DNA from: Coprinus comatus
Taxonomy: Eukaryota > Basidiomycota > Agaricomycetes > Agaricales > Agaricaceae
Assembly: GCA_034638255.1 (NCBI GenBank)
Contig: JAWPGT010000077.1
Span: 42,397-106,396 of the forward strand
Length of the DNA: 64,000 nucleotides
Direction of reading: 5' to 3'
Shown here: one piece after another, positions 23,328-34,196 of the stretch
Numbering within the stretch: position 1 is the first letter of the stretch
Layout: each line of letters starts with the position of its first letter
The notes under the pieces: generated by a model
What the model was told of the DNA's origin: nothing
The model's input: the letters and a program-made list of their open reading frames with translations, nothing else
Databases searched by the model: none
Position numbers and translations under genes: made by a program

Positions 23328-25567
23328 TTCGGGATTTTGTGGGTGGATGCTGGGTATTGTTTTTTTTGTGATGAGTTGTTTGGATGTTGGAGGGGAAAAG
23401 AGGTTTTTTCTTTTCTTTATAATACTTCCGCTCCTTTTTATATTTGATTGTTTTTCCGAGGGAGAGAGAGAGATTGTCTTTGTGGTTGTGGAAGTTGAGG
23501 TTGAAACGTTCGAAACTCGAAGATTATTTATTTATTTCCTTTATGATTCATGAAATCATGATGCAAAATGCAATTATTGGGTTCTATAGAGGAATGTCGT
23601 ATCAAGGAGGGGGGGTAGAAGGAAAATGAGAAGAAAGAAAATATTAATGATTAATTGGTGGAATGGAAGATGAAGATGAAGACTCTTTTTTTTTTTTAGA
23701 CCTTTTGGGAGGAGGAATTCATTCGATACTACTACTTACATACTTTGCATATATAAAATATAAATATAGATTTCTGATACCTTTCTTCCTTGGTGAGGAG
23801 AGGGATCTTGTTATATAAGACATCTGACAGAGACAGAGAAATATATGGACTACATATTGAGGTGGTGATGAATGAACGTCGTTTAGTTTTAGTTTTAGTT
23901 TTAGTTTTTATATGTGTACCATTCTCTTCGAGAGGCTGGTTAGTACTTTGATAAGTGTGAGTGATTAAGATTTTACATATTGGAATGTTACACATTTACT
24001 ATTGTCGCGTGTCCAAGAAATATTCAAATAAAATATGTAGATTGGGTTCATCATTTCGTGAGGTACATAGTTTTTCCCTCAATGTGACTCGTCTGAATAA
24101 ATTGATATGAAAATGATTAATTTGGAAAATGTAATATATACTGTAAGTAATAACAATAAACCTGTAATAACGTCGTTAACATTGGTCAAACCGATCCAAC
24201 AGCTTATTTTCAAGTGTCCATGTGTCAACGGTCGGTGTAAAGAGTTAGTGATTGGAGATTGGGGATTGGAGATTCAGAACTCCACGAGGTTGGGCGATGT
24301 TCTAGACTCACTCATGAGAGAGAGAAGTTTTTTTTTTTTGATAGAGTTTTTTTCTTTCTGAAATGAAAAGATGTCTTATACTCGTCATTTCATCATCAAG
24401 TATGACATCAACCCGAACATTATTAATATACATTCCTTAATCACATGTACATGTATGCAATCGCCCTTGCTACTGACCTAGTAGGAATCAGAGAATTTTC
24501 CCGGAATCCGAATGGTAGTTTATCTATTGGCGGATGTAAATGTAGTATGTCAGGACTGTATGTGTGCTAGTATTCTATATAGTACAACTTAGGGCTTAGG
24601 TTGTTAATACTTAGGCGGGCTCGGAAGAGTTGATTATATGTATATATGACACTCGACTACTAGACTCGAGCTTAGGCGTTTGGACACTGGGTCAGGAATT
24701 AGTACTCAGTAGTAGACTGGAGGCGATGAGACCTTTGAACAACTTCGAAGCCTCTTTAAAATCGTTATATCACTTTAAACTTATTCATATATTCAGGGTT
24801 GTAAATTGACCTCGGACATTGACATTCAGGTTCGAAATTATCTTCTGACACCAAGATGACACTGACAACCGACAATGACAATTGAAAATAATTGACACGC
24901 GGAACTCGGAAGTTTGGTGTTAATATAATAACTTTGAATAGGTATTTGATTGAACAAGTCAAAACAAGTATTACAAGAGCGGTTATACCCCTGCAATTAT
25001 GGCATGATGTACACATGCACATTACGTACTGTACACGCCCATCCCAATCTGTGATCGTGTGCATATTTGATGATTGATCATCACAAATTGTTCGCGCGAC
25101 AGCCAGAAACAGTCTGTGTGACATGTGATGACAGTTGAGTACTCAAGCTAAATACACTGTGCCAGTGACTTGGTAATCCACACAGATTATCAAGTACTAG
25201 CGAGTATTTATCCAAGCTTTACCTTACTCATGAGCGTGGGTCTCAGAGTAAAGTTTAGGTATGTCCTCGATAATCCAGTTAGGTTATTGAGTCACCCACG
25301 CAGTGAATAGACGTCCACTAGATTAAAATATCCAGTAGATATCTAGCCTGAATATTACAAAACTCTCCCCAAATATTTGGTACATAACATTTCAACTATT
25401 AATATAGTACCCAATTTACAACATATTACTCACTTAAATAGCACATATTAATACCTGTCATGAAATATTTCGGAATACTATCATTGATATGTCTGCGAAA
25501 ATTTAGAAAAAAACATTATTGTATTGGTAAAATAATTCCAGTACTACTCTAAATTCTAGCACCTAGT
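23328..25567. other. 2.2-kb AT-rich gene-poor stretch
   Basis: I see no exon chain with consistent codon use on either strand. It contains the LCB2 3' flank, an attttag-like repeat near 23884-23908 (four to five copies of gttttag), T runs at 23683-23698 and 24331-24342, and AT-rich sequence from about 25350 up to the left LTR. It is plausibly old intergenic or degenerate transposon DNA. Confidence 0.4.
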
Positions 25568-25896
25568 TGTAAGCGCAGGAACGTAGAGGACGACGAGACG
25601 GACGCGACGACGAAGGAATGAAAGGAATTGGTCAAGAAATGAGTGAGATATTAAGCAAGTACTGCAGACACTTGTATTAGACTAGACTATAGGATAACAT
25701 TATTATTACTCACCTGCAGACACTTGTATTAGACTAGAGAGTCTTCATGTGTCTGCAGGACGCTTCAGCTATGTGTGACGTGACACTGTGATGTCACAAA
25801 GATCGCAAATCATGTACAAGTCCCAATCAACAGATAATGTCCAACCACAACTCACAGAAGTGCTGACCTTAGGGACTGTCTAGAGCAATCCTGACA
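25568..25896 (-). repeat. 3' LTR of Copia element 1
   Basis: Starts TG and ends CA, 329 bp, identical to 29778-30106. It contains two direct copies of a 24-bp unit starting ctgcagacacttgtatt and an inverted gtgtctgcag that could pair with either copy. Confidence 0.92.
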
Positions 25897-25962
25897 TACC
25901 CCCCTGATCTAGCCAGTCCAGAAAACAAGAGAAAAAGAAAAGGAACAGTGATGAAAAAGGAA

Positions 25963-28900
25963 TTATGATGAAAGTCCAAGAAGAGGAATAAAATGAGTGA
26001 CAGCTTTTGGTTCAACGGCCTTGGTGAAGATATCGGCAACTTGTTCAGAGGTGGGGATAAAGATAGGAGAAATGATCTTGTTGTATACAGCATCCCGAAG
26101 CCAGAAAAAGCGCAAGTCCAATTGCTTCATACGTCCATGATGTTCAGGATTCTTTGAGACTGTGATAGCGGATTGATTGTCAATATAAAGGATAGAAGGG
26201 GAAGTGAGGGAGTACCCAAACTCAGACAGAATATTGCGCATCCACATGATTTCCTTTCCAGCTTCAACGGCGGCGACGTATTCAGCTTCCGTTGATGAGA
26301 GGGTGACAAGACTTTGACGTTTTGAAGACCAACCAACAGCTGCACCACATACCAAGGTAACGTAACCACCAGTGGCTCTTCCAGTTTGTAGACAGGCACC
26401 ATGAGAAGCATCAGAGTAGGTAGTGAAGAGATCCTTCGAGGCCATGTCACCTTTGTAAACCAGCTTGTAGTCCATCGTCCCTTTCAAGTAACGAAATAGG
26501 TGCTTGACAGCAGCCCAGTGACTCGGACCAGGATTGTGATTGAATCTCCCAAGATAGGAGACAGCAAAGGCGATGTCAGGACGAGTCATGGTAGCGAGAT
26601 ATTGGAGGGCACCAACAGCGCTGAGATAGGGAGTGTCTTTCATAGCGAGCCTGTCATCTTCAGTGACCGTAACAGTGGATAGATTGAGACAGGAGCAAGA
26701 GGAGTCTTCACGGGTTTGCAGTCAGACATCTGGAAGCGTTCGAGGAGTTCCTTGACATATTTCTCTTGCGAGAGCGAAATAGAGTGATTAACAGGATCTT
26801 GATCAACTTTGATAGCCAGTAACCATGAGGTAGCACCGAGGTCACGAAGATTGAAGTGAGTTGAGAGCTCGTTGATCGTATCATCCATCGCCTTGTCATC
26901 CTTCGAAGCAAGAGTAATGTCGTCAATGAAAATGGGAACAATGACCTTGACTGGACCCTTGGAGTAGATGTAGACAGAGCTGTCGGATTGGAGTCGGGTA
27001 TATCCCAGGGATGTAAAGACTGAATGAAGTTTCTTGTTCCATTGTCGAGCTGCTTGTTTGAGACCGTAGAGAGATTTCCGTAGTTTGAACACCATATCAG
27101 AAGTACCGTAATGATAGCCTTCAGGTTGACGCATATAGATGTCTTCCTTGAGATCACCGTAAGTGAAGGCTGAGGAGATGTCGATGGAGCGTAACTTGTA
27201 ACCTTCTTTGGCGGCGAGGGCGATGATGAGGCGAAGAGAGGCGGGACGGAAAGTGGGGGCGAAGACTTCAGTGTAGTCATATCCGGGACGTTGAGCATAA
27301 CCTTTAGCAACAAGACGAGCTTTATACCGTTCAATAGACCCATCAGGATTATCCTTAACCTTATAAACCCAACCAGACTTGATCGCTTTCTCACCACGAG
27401 GTAAATGAACCAATTCCCATGTTCCATTTGCTTCCAATACCGAGTACTCCTTGTCCATCGCAGCCTTCCATAAATGTGCATCAGGAGCATTCATTGCCGC
27501 CTTGTATGATTCTGGGTTACCAGAGTGTGTGTTGGCAGCAAATTCCACTTCTACAAAACCCTTTCTCTCATCTACTGCTAACAGCCCAAATTCTTCGTCA
27601 TCGTCATCATCTCCATCCTCGAAGTTGAGAGGTTGTCGTTCTAGTTGCTGACAAAGGTTTTCTGCAGCTTTCCACGTAAGTCGTCGAACTCGACTACCTC
27701 GTCTACGAAGAGGTGGTACAGCTGGGAGAGGTTGTTGATGAGGAGGAGTTGAAGGAGGAGGAGGTGGTGTAGCTGGTTGAAGGTGAGGTGTTGATGGTGG
27801 AGAGAGCTTTGGAGAGAGTGGTGGAGAAGGTGATGGTGAAGATGGGACAGAGACCGGAGGATGAACAGGAGCAACGGGAACTTGAGATGAAAGTGATGTT
27901 GTATGCTCGATGATACCCCCCTCATCCTCGGGAAATGGCATATCGGGAAGTGTAGGTGTAGTCGAAGTAGATGATGATGAGGAAGGTAATGGAGGTGACA
28001 GAGAAAAGTCAGGAACATTACTCATCTTCACTCTTGAAAGACCTGGAAAATAGCGTTCATCGAAATGAGCAGTTTCAGAGATGATGACTTTTCGAGTTGT
28101 AGGATTGTAGAACTTCCATCCTTTATATCCATGCTCATACCCCAAGAAAATACACTTCTCCATATGAGGTTCAAGAGATGTACGTCGATCCTTCTGTATG
28201 AAAACATAAGCAGTACATCCCCAAACTCGAAGATGAGATACGTCGGGTTTGCGTTTGTAGAAAGCCTCGAATGGGGTGGTGTAAGGAAGTGGTGAAGTGG
28301 GGAGAAGATTCCAGACATGGACCATGGCTGCGAGACATTCACCCCAGAAGGAAGGAGGAAGACCAGATTCTGAAAGCATTGTAGTGATACGTTCACCCAT
28401 CGTTCGATTAGCACGTTCGGCGAGACCATTTTGCTGAGGTCGGTTACGAGTAGAGTGCCTTCGTTCGATCCCACATTCGGTTGTGAATGAGAGAAATGCG
28501 TTCGACATGTATTCACCTCCCTTATCATCTTGAAGCGCTTTGATCTTCACTCCGAGTTGGTTTTCTGCCCATGCCTTAAAGCGTTTGAAAGCGTCGAAGG
28601 CTTCTGACTTCGCCTTGAGAAGAGCAATACAGCGAAATCTGGTGGCGTCATCAATGAAGGTGATCCAGTACTTGAAACCTTGAGCTGTGGATGTAGGGAG
28701 AGGACCGTGAAGATCGGAGTGAACGAGTTCGAGTGGAGAGCGATTATGATGAGTTGAGGGAGGGAATGAGGTCGAGTGCATCTTTCCAGCAAGGCAGGGC
28801 TCACAGATGGGGTCAGGAGAGGTGTTCGAAACGAGGGAGAGGCCAGTGACGAGGTCTTGATCAATCATCTTCTTTACATCAGCATAATTGTGGTGAATGA

Positions 28901-29699
28901 AGCGTCTATGCCATAGGGTGAGGTCCAGAGGGAGTGTGGATGCCGAAAATGCACTCTCAGCAGCGATGACAGTGCCATTAAGATGAGCAGAGTTGTTGGG
29001 GTTGATAGTGGCAGTGAAAAGAGTAGTTCTGGATTTTCGGAAGGAAAGGGAGTGAGAAGAGATATTGATGTTAAATCCCTTGTGCCGAGCCAGGTATAGG
29101 CAAGCTAGGAGGTTGCTTCCAAGGTCAGGAACGTGTAGGACTCGCGAAAATTCCACCACTCTAGCCTTCTTTCCCTTCAAGATAGGTTCAAACATGACAG
29201 ATCCCATTCCAACAGCATAGACAACAGAATTATTTGCTAAGCGGATAGGGATGTTGGTAGGCGTGTAGTCTTTGATCCAGTGACGATGAGGAGTCATGTG
29301 TGATGTTGCACCGGTGTCGACAAGCCATTGGAAGTCTGCATGAACCTGGAGAGGGTTGGAAGAGGAATGGATAGAGGTTGCACTGCCAGCGAACTCGGTG
29401 ATCGTAGAGAGATCGGCGTCGCGTAAAATTTGGCATGAGTGTAGAGAGGATAGTGACGGACATGCGTGCAAGGTTTGACGTGGTTCCGACCGTTCATTCG
29501 CGAGGAATTGGGCTTTTCGTCTTGCCTTCTCAAAACTAGTGCATGTGACCTGAGAGTGGCCTGTAACTTCGCAAAAATCACATTTGGAAGTTGGGTAATC
29601 GGCCTGAGGTGTAGCTGATGTTCTTGAGGGAAGGGTAGAGTGCTGAAATCCCAGCTCCCGGATGGAGGCAACCTTTGGTGTGGGGTATAAACACACCAT
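25963..29699 (-). CDS. Copia 1 polyprotein: knuckle, protease, integrase, reverse transcriptase, RNase H (one frameshift)
   Basis: The first frame (29699-26640) begins almost at a CCHC knuckle (CDFC-x4-H-x4-C). It then has the protease site VDTGATSH, integrase HHCC (HRRFIHH..CEPC) with the catalytic D-D-E core (HSDLHG, FIDDATRF, QNGLAERANR), a Pro/Ser linker and reverse transcriptase with EVFAPTFR and FIDDITLA as the active site. The second frame (26643-25963) continues with MTRPDIAFAVSYL and the RNase H sites YSDASH and SSTEAEYVA. The switch occurs where one C is missing at about 26690: after KTPLAP the expected next residue would be Gly. Apart from this the pol is intact. There is no capsid-type gag upstream; only about 80 bp separate the LTR from the start. 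Confidence 0.88.
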
Positions 29700-29764
29700 C
29701 TAGGATAAGGATGGGAAAAGGTGGTAATAAATAGATATCGCGATTTCTTGAAGTCCTAAAGCAC

Positions 29765-29777
29765 GGGGCCCATAACC
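29765..29777 (-). promoter_or_regulatory. primer-binding site of Copia 1 (half-tRNA type)
   Basis: Minus strand reads GGTTATGGGCCCC directly after the 5' LTR. It resembles the complement of an initiator-tRNA anticodon stem-loop (CAUAACC) rather than a tRNA 3' end, as known for Drosophila copia. Confidence 0.6.
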
Positions 29778-30106
29778 TGTAAGCGCAGGAACGTAGAGGA
29801 CGACGAGACGGACGCGACGACGAAGGAATGAAAGGAATTGGTCAAGAAATGAGTGAGATATTAAGCAAGTACTGCAGACACTTGTATTAGACTAGACTAT
29901 AGGATAACATTATTATTACTCACCTGCAGACACTTGTATTAGACTAGAGAGTCTTCATGTGTCTGCAGGACGCTTCAGCTATGTGTGACGTGACACTGTG
30001 ATGTCACAAAGATCGCAAATCATGTACAAGTCCCAATCAACAGATAATGTCCAACCACAACTCACAGAAGTGCTGACCTTAGGGACTGTCTAGAGCAATC
30101 CTGACA
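29778..30106 (-). repeat. 5' LTR of Copia element 1
   Basis: 329-bp copy matching the left LTR at every base I compared; followed on the plus strand by the target duplication ctagt. Confidence 0.92.
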
Positions 30107-30398
30107 CTAGTACCCATCTTCATACCCTCCATCAATTTCATTGACATCCCTATATATCTATACCAAGTCCTCCTGTTGTACCATCATTTCTGAGTCTACT
30201 TCGGATGGACTTCAGAACCAAGTGAAACAGTGGGCACCCAATATCCATCATTCTCCACCTGTGCTGCAGTAACCAAGTTCTTGTATTCATCCAATATGCT
30301 ATATGTTGCTAAATCAGAATTAGTAAAAATTATATTATAAAAATGAAATACATACTTTCTTTCTCTTAGGGACAGTAAAGGGCACATACCAGCATATA

Positions 30399-30945
30399 CA
30401 GTAAGGGACAAAACCGTTCCAATGTTTTGAAGTACTGCCAAGATTGCTTTATATCTCAGGAACCACATAGTCTACTCACTTGTAAATTTAATTGTAGATA
30501 GCCTAATCCATTACCTATTGGTTTCCAAAGTCCCATTTGTCAGGATTGCTCTAGACAGTCCCTAAGGTCAGCACTTCTGTGAGTTGTGGTTGGACATTAT
30601 CTGTTGATTGGGACTTGTACATGATTTGCGATCTTTGTGATATCACAGTGTCACGTCACACATAGCTGAAGCGTCCTGCAGACACATGAAGACTCTCTAG
30701 TCTAATACAAGTGTCTGCAGGTGAGTAATAATAATGTTATCCTATAGTCTAGTCTAATACAAGTGTCTGCAGTACTTGCTTAATATCTCACTCATTTCTT
30801 GACCGATTCCTTTTATTCCTTCGTTGTCGCGTCCGTCTCGTTGTCCTCTACGTTCCTGCGCTTACACCATTATGTAAGCTAAAAATGCGTGGGAGATATG
30901 AATTAATTATTATTTTATACTCATTGGAACAGTTTTGTCCCTCTC
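30399..30945. repeat. left Tc1 inverted repeat, split by a solo LTR
   Basis: The repeat consists of 30399-30537 and 30872-30945 and matches the reverse complement of 32125-32335 with only a few differences (for example aaccg versus aacca near the end). Confidence 0.85.
30538..30866 (+). repeat. solo LTR of the Copia 1 family inside the Tc1 left repeat
   Basis: 329 bp, nearly identical in inverse orientation to the Copia 1 LTRs (a few substitutions, e.g. gatatcacag for gatgtcacag and differences near 30805-30835). It starts TGTCAGG and ends GCTTACA. A perfect 5-bp target duplication, ccatt, lies at 30533-30537 and 30867-30871, so it arrived as a full element and later lost its interior by LTR-LTR recombination. 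It must have inserted after the Tc1. Confidence 0.92.
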
Positions 30946-30970
30946 AAAAATTATATACAAAATGGATATT

Positions 30971-31987
30971 CTAATACTTGGTATAGGCTCCCTTAGCCTG
31001 TAAAACTGCCTGAACCCTTCTAGGCATACTCTCTATCAAATTCTGACATACTTCTGGCTTTATGTCATTCCATTCTTTTTGTACTCTTTCCCATAGAGTA
31101 TGCATACTATTAGGAGGAGAATTATACTCTCCTAGCTTTATTTTGAGATGATTCCAAAGATGTTCTATGGGATTAAGATCTGGTGATTGTGGGGGCCATA
31201 CCATGATCTCTAATCTAGACTCTTCAAGCCATTTTGTTGCCTTTTTGCTCTTGTGTTTGGGGTCATTGTCTTGTTGAAATACCATATCCTCCACATTCTT
31301 GCCATAATACTCAATGCTTTGCTGCAGTTCATCCTCCAAAATTTGAACATATAGGTCAGCATCTATCTTGCCTTCAATTCTAGTAGCATATCCAACCCCT
31401 TCCCACAACATACAACCCCAGATCATAAGATTTCCTCCACCAAATTTTACTGTTTCTTCTGCTGGCCTATTATTCAACTTTTCTCCTGCCTTTTTCCATA
31501 CCCACACTCTTCCATCTAACCCAAACCAATTGATTTTAGACTCATCTGTCCAAATTACCCTTTTCCAATCCTCCAATGTCCAATCAGCATGCCTCTCTGC
31601 CCATTCCAACCTTTTCCTCCTATGAATTGCATTGAGTTTAGGTCTTTTCCACTTCACTACAGCCTTCATTCCAACACTTTTGAGTCCCCTTTGAACTGTT
31701 TTGGTTGATATAGGTTGGGCAACAACATTTTGGAGTGATTTGATAACTTGAGATGCATTATCAGCTTTGTGAGATATAATAAGGCAGACAGAATAATGGA
31801 TATCAGAGGAAGAAAGCTTAGATGGATAACCACCAACAGATTTAGAAAGGGTAGATCTGTGTTTGGAACAAAGTCTAGAGATAGTACTAAGTCCCAAACC
31901 AGTCATAGAAGCAATTTGATGAGCAGAGTTGCCTTTATCCAGGTAAGAAAGAACTTGGTTGATTTGGGTAGAAGAAAGAGCACACAT
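30971..31987 (-). CDS. Tc1-family transposase, DD34E, intact
   Basis: 338 residues in one exon. The N-terminal paired helix-turn-helix region (about 1-120) includes HQIASMTGLGLSTISRL. The catalytic triad is in WTDESKINWFG, VFQQDNDPKH and QSPDLNPIEHLW, with 34 residues between the second Asp and the Glu, the DD34E spacing of Tc1 elements. GGGNLMIWGCM is the usual core segment. The protein cuts at the inverted repeats and reinserts at TA. No frameshift or stop is present, so the copy may be active or very recently so. Confidence 0.93.
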   Translation of the reverse strand: MCALSSTQINQVLSYLDKGNSAHQIASMTGLGLSTISRLCSKHRSTLSKSVGGYPSKLSSSDIHYSVCLIISHKADNASQVIKSLQNVVAQPISTKTVQRGLKSVGMKAVVKWKRPKLNAIHRRKRLEWAERHADWTLEDWKRVIWTDESKINWFGLDGRVWVWKKAGEKLNNRPAEETVKFGGGNLMIWGCMLWEGVGYATRIEGKIDADLYVQILEDELQQSIEYYGKNVEDMVFQQDNDPKHKSKKATKWLEESRLEIMVWPPQSPDLNPIEHLWNHLKIKLGEYNSPPNSMHTLWERVQKEWNDIKPEVCQNLIESMPRRVQAVLQAKGAYTKY

Positions 31988-32124
31988 AATAATAGAAGTG
32001 TAGTGGGGGGTTTATTGTATACCAGGGAATCAGTACACCTACTTATACATTATGTGGAATGGTCATGTGATTTTATTTGGATTTATTTGGATGTAATAAA
32101 CGAAGTCATGTGTTCTAGAACTAA

Positions 32125-32335
32125 GAGGGACAAAACTGTTCCAATGAGTATAAAATAATAATTAATTCATATCTCCCACGCATTTTTAGCTTACATAATG
32201 GGACTTTGGAAACCAATAGGTAATGGATTAGGCTATCTATAATTAAATTTACAAGTGAGTAGACTATGTGGTTCCTGAGATATAAAGCAATCTTAGCAGT
32301 ACTTCAAAACATTGGAATGGTTTTTTCCCTTACTG
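32125..32335. repeat. right Tc1 inverted repeat
   Basis: Uninterrupted 211-bp repeat ending tcccttactg next to the TA target. It serves as reference for the pre-insertion structure of the left repeat. Confidence 0.85.
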
Positions 32336-32591
32336 TATGTTCACAAGTGCCTTGGAGCTGGTAACTATACAAAAGAAATTAGTTTATATTATATATAAAA
32401 TAAAAAAGCACCTTTGAGTGTTCGACAACCTGCTGTTCCTAGTCAACCTAAAACCTCAACTTCTTTGAAACTTGGTGTGCATACTGTGAAATATCCTTGA
32501 CAGGACGTTTGCAAGGCCCCAGTGGTGCAGGTGCAAACAAATTGTTCAAAAGAGTTAATGTGTTGGCAAGAGTCGCAAGACTTGTCAACAT

Positions 32592-33359
32592 GTTATGAGT
32601 GTGACCCTCATATGGTCACACTCTCAACCCTGTGGAGTAATATCTCCAATAACAATGCCAAAGGCGAAGAGAGGGTAACAAAAGGGTGGTGATGGTGAGG
32701 ATATATTATTTGTCAGAATGGTAGAATGTGGTGAAGAGAATGTGAGGAGTAATGAGAGATAGTAAAGCTCAGACACAGACACAGACACAGAAAGAAGGGA
32801 ATTGATTGGATAGTTTGGCTAAGACATGAGGGACTTATATATCTACCAGAACAAAGAACAACCAAAAGGGGAGAACAATAAGGACCCTTGCCAGCACACA
32901 AAGGGAATATGTAAGTAACATAATAAGGAAAAGAACATTATGAAAGAGTCCAGAACATCAGGATAAGATAAGTGGAGTGATTAGGAAAGATGGATAAGAT
33001 AAGGAGATATCTGGGAAAAACCTAACATTATTTACATTCAATTCTCAACATGATTGTATTAATCTTCAGTGCCAGAGGAATGGTCAATGATCACATATTC
33101 CAATACTCAGTACCCAACAATACATCATTAATTAATAATATGCACACTTTGCACAATGCCAATCACATTAGCATTCGTGAGATTCTACTTCGATCCCTTA
33201 CCAAACCAGTACCAGTATTAAAGGATCGTTGTATATTGGTGAAGATTCTTTGTGCAGCCTCAGGTGCCAACTCAAGTTGACAGTGGACAGCAGCAGTGGA
33301 CAGGGTAGTGGGCTTAGCCCTTGGTTATGACTAAGCAAAGACAAGATGTCTAGTGGGCA
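32592..33359. other. gene-free stretch between Tc1 host gene and Copia 2
   Basis: Contains the presumed promoter of the interrupted gene with a TATA-like acttatatatc at 32834-32844, and a cagaca hexanucleotide repeat at about 32771-32789. No other gene is supported. The target duplication of Copia 2, tttgt, starts at 33360. Confidence 0.4.
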
Positions 33360-33364
33360 TTTGT

Positions 33365-33745
33365 TGTTGAAAGCAACGCGTATGCATGTAGACATAGCAA
33401 TATAATGATATGCACGAAGTGGTAGTTAGTATGTTTGCTTGGTGGAGAGAATAGAGTGTAAGAGAACTGTGTAGTTCGAGAACTATGTAATACTGGAGAG
33501 AATGTACACTACTTATATGATAATGAAATGGTCCGTGCTATGACTAGAAAGGAGTCAGGTGTCTACTACGTGTCAGGTAATTATACATGAAACAGGAGTT
33601 AATACAGGAGTTGAAACACATAGGTGAAATGCTAACTACAACCAATAAGGAGCTGCCACATAATGCAAAGCGTAATGAAACGATGAAAGTGAAACGAAAT
33701 GAAAATGTCATGTGACTATCTAATAATAGTCCGTATTTTCCAACA
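33365..33745 (-). repeat. 3' LTR of Copia element 2
   Basis: 381 bp, starts TGTTGAAAGC and ends TTCCAACA; preceded by the target duplication tttgt. Confidence 0.92.
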
Positions 33746-34196
33746 CTCCCCTTTTCATAAGCATAGTTGACAATTAAGCGCCAATACTCACTAGTCCATA
33801 TTATTTTTTAAAGTGCGCTTGGAAGCAGCAAAGGTTGGGGATGAAAACACTAAACCGAAGTGATTGTTTCTGAAGTTCTCAAATTTGACTCAACCAAGGT
33901 TCTTCGTGAGAAGATCTGCGGGATTGGAAGTGCCAGGGATGAAAAACAATAGAACCTTCTTATCAGCAAGACATTGCCGAATAAAGTGGAATTTGATGTC
34001 AATGTGTTTTGACCTCTTCTCAACTGTAGGGTTTTAAGCGATGAAGAGGGAGCCCATATTGTCTCCACAAATTTCCATTGGTTCACCGTTAGATAAACCA
34101 AGTTCCATCATTAGCTGACGGATCCACACAGCTTGACGGCAGCTATCAGAAAGCGCCATATATTTAGCCTCAGTAGAGGACAAGGCCACTATCCAA
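33746..34196 (-). pseudogene. Copia 2 RNase H remnant
   Basis: Minus-strand reading next to the Gypsy LTR gives LSSTEAKYMALSDSCRQAVW, then GDNMGSL, a TAA stop at 34034-34036, and after it KRSKHIDIKFHFIRQ and NPADLLTKNLG followed by TGA. This is the C-terminal half of a Copia RNase H. The sequence between the reverse transcriptase active site (near 43200) and this point, about 150 residues in relatives, is absent. Confidence 0.8.

Larger units (their letters stand above)
25568..30106 (-). mobile_element. Copia-superfamily LTR retrotransposon 1, young, gag-deficient
   Basis: The element reads on the minus strand. Two 329-bp LTRs (25568-25896 and 29778-30106) are identical as far as I can compare base by base. 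A 5-bp target duplication, ctagt, lies at 25563-25567 and 30107-30111. Directly inside the 5' LTR, at 29765-29777, is a 13-bp primer-binding site; the polypurine tract is at 25897-25910 (G6 run). Internal order is nucleocapsid knuckle, protease, integrase, reverse transcriptase, RNase H, the Copia order. The main gag domain is absent. LTR identity implies very recent insertion. Confidence 0.93.
30399..32335 (-). mobile_element. Tc1/mariner transposon with long terminal inverted repeats
   Basis: Terminal inverted repeats begin cagtaaggga and extend about 211-213 bp. The left one is 30399-30537 continued at 30872-30945 (a solo LTR splits it) and the right one is 32125-32335. TA dinucleotides flank both ends (30397-30398 and 32336-32337). 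Within each repeat a second, inverted copy of the outer motif (gggacaaaac and ttccaatg) lies at the inner edge, so transposase-binding sites are present at both edges of each repeat. The transposase frame between them is intact. The element is 1603 bp once the solo LTR and its duplication are removed. Confidence 0.88.
30196..32591 (-). pseudogene. possible small host gene interrupted by a Tc1 element
   Basis: On the minus strand an ATG at 32591 opens a hydrophobic, signal-like N-terminus (MLTSLATLANTLTLLNN, then LFAPAPLGPCKRP), ending at a gtatgc donor after 32485. A second exon from 32364 runs into the Tc1 end at 32336 and resumes at 30396, in a frame that reads CEHICWYVPFTVPKRKK across the TA target site. 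A last exon at 30308-30196 reads YSILDEYKNL..GYWVPTVSLGSEVHPK. The last junction is out of phase by one base next to an AAA run. A TATA-like stretch lies upstream at about 32836-32844. I do not recognise the protein; it might be a small secreted protein. The model is tentative. Confidence 0.3.

Noticed and set aside
24107..24361. 84-codon plus frame in the gene-poor stretch
   Set aside because: Ends in a low-complexity T run, has no splice signals and no recognisable sequence.
27641..28018. His/Leu-rich minus-strand frame within Copia 1
   Set aside because: It is a shifted reading of the Pro/Ser-rich linker of the polyprotein.
33850..34101. 83-codon minus frame next to the Copia 2 LTR
   Set aside because: Wrong frame; the adjacent frame gives recognisable RNase H sequence with stops.
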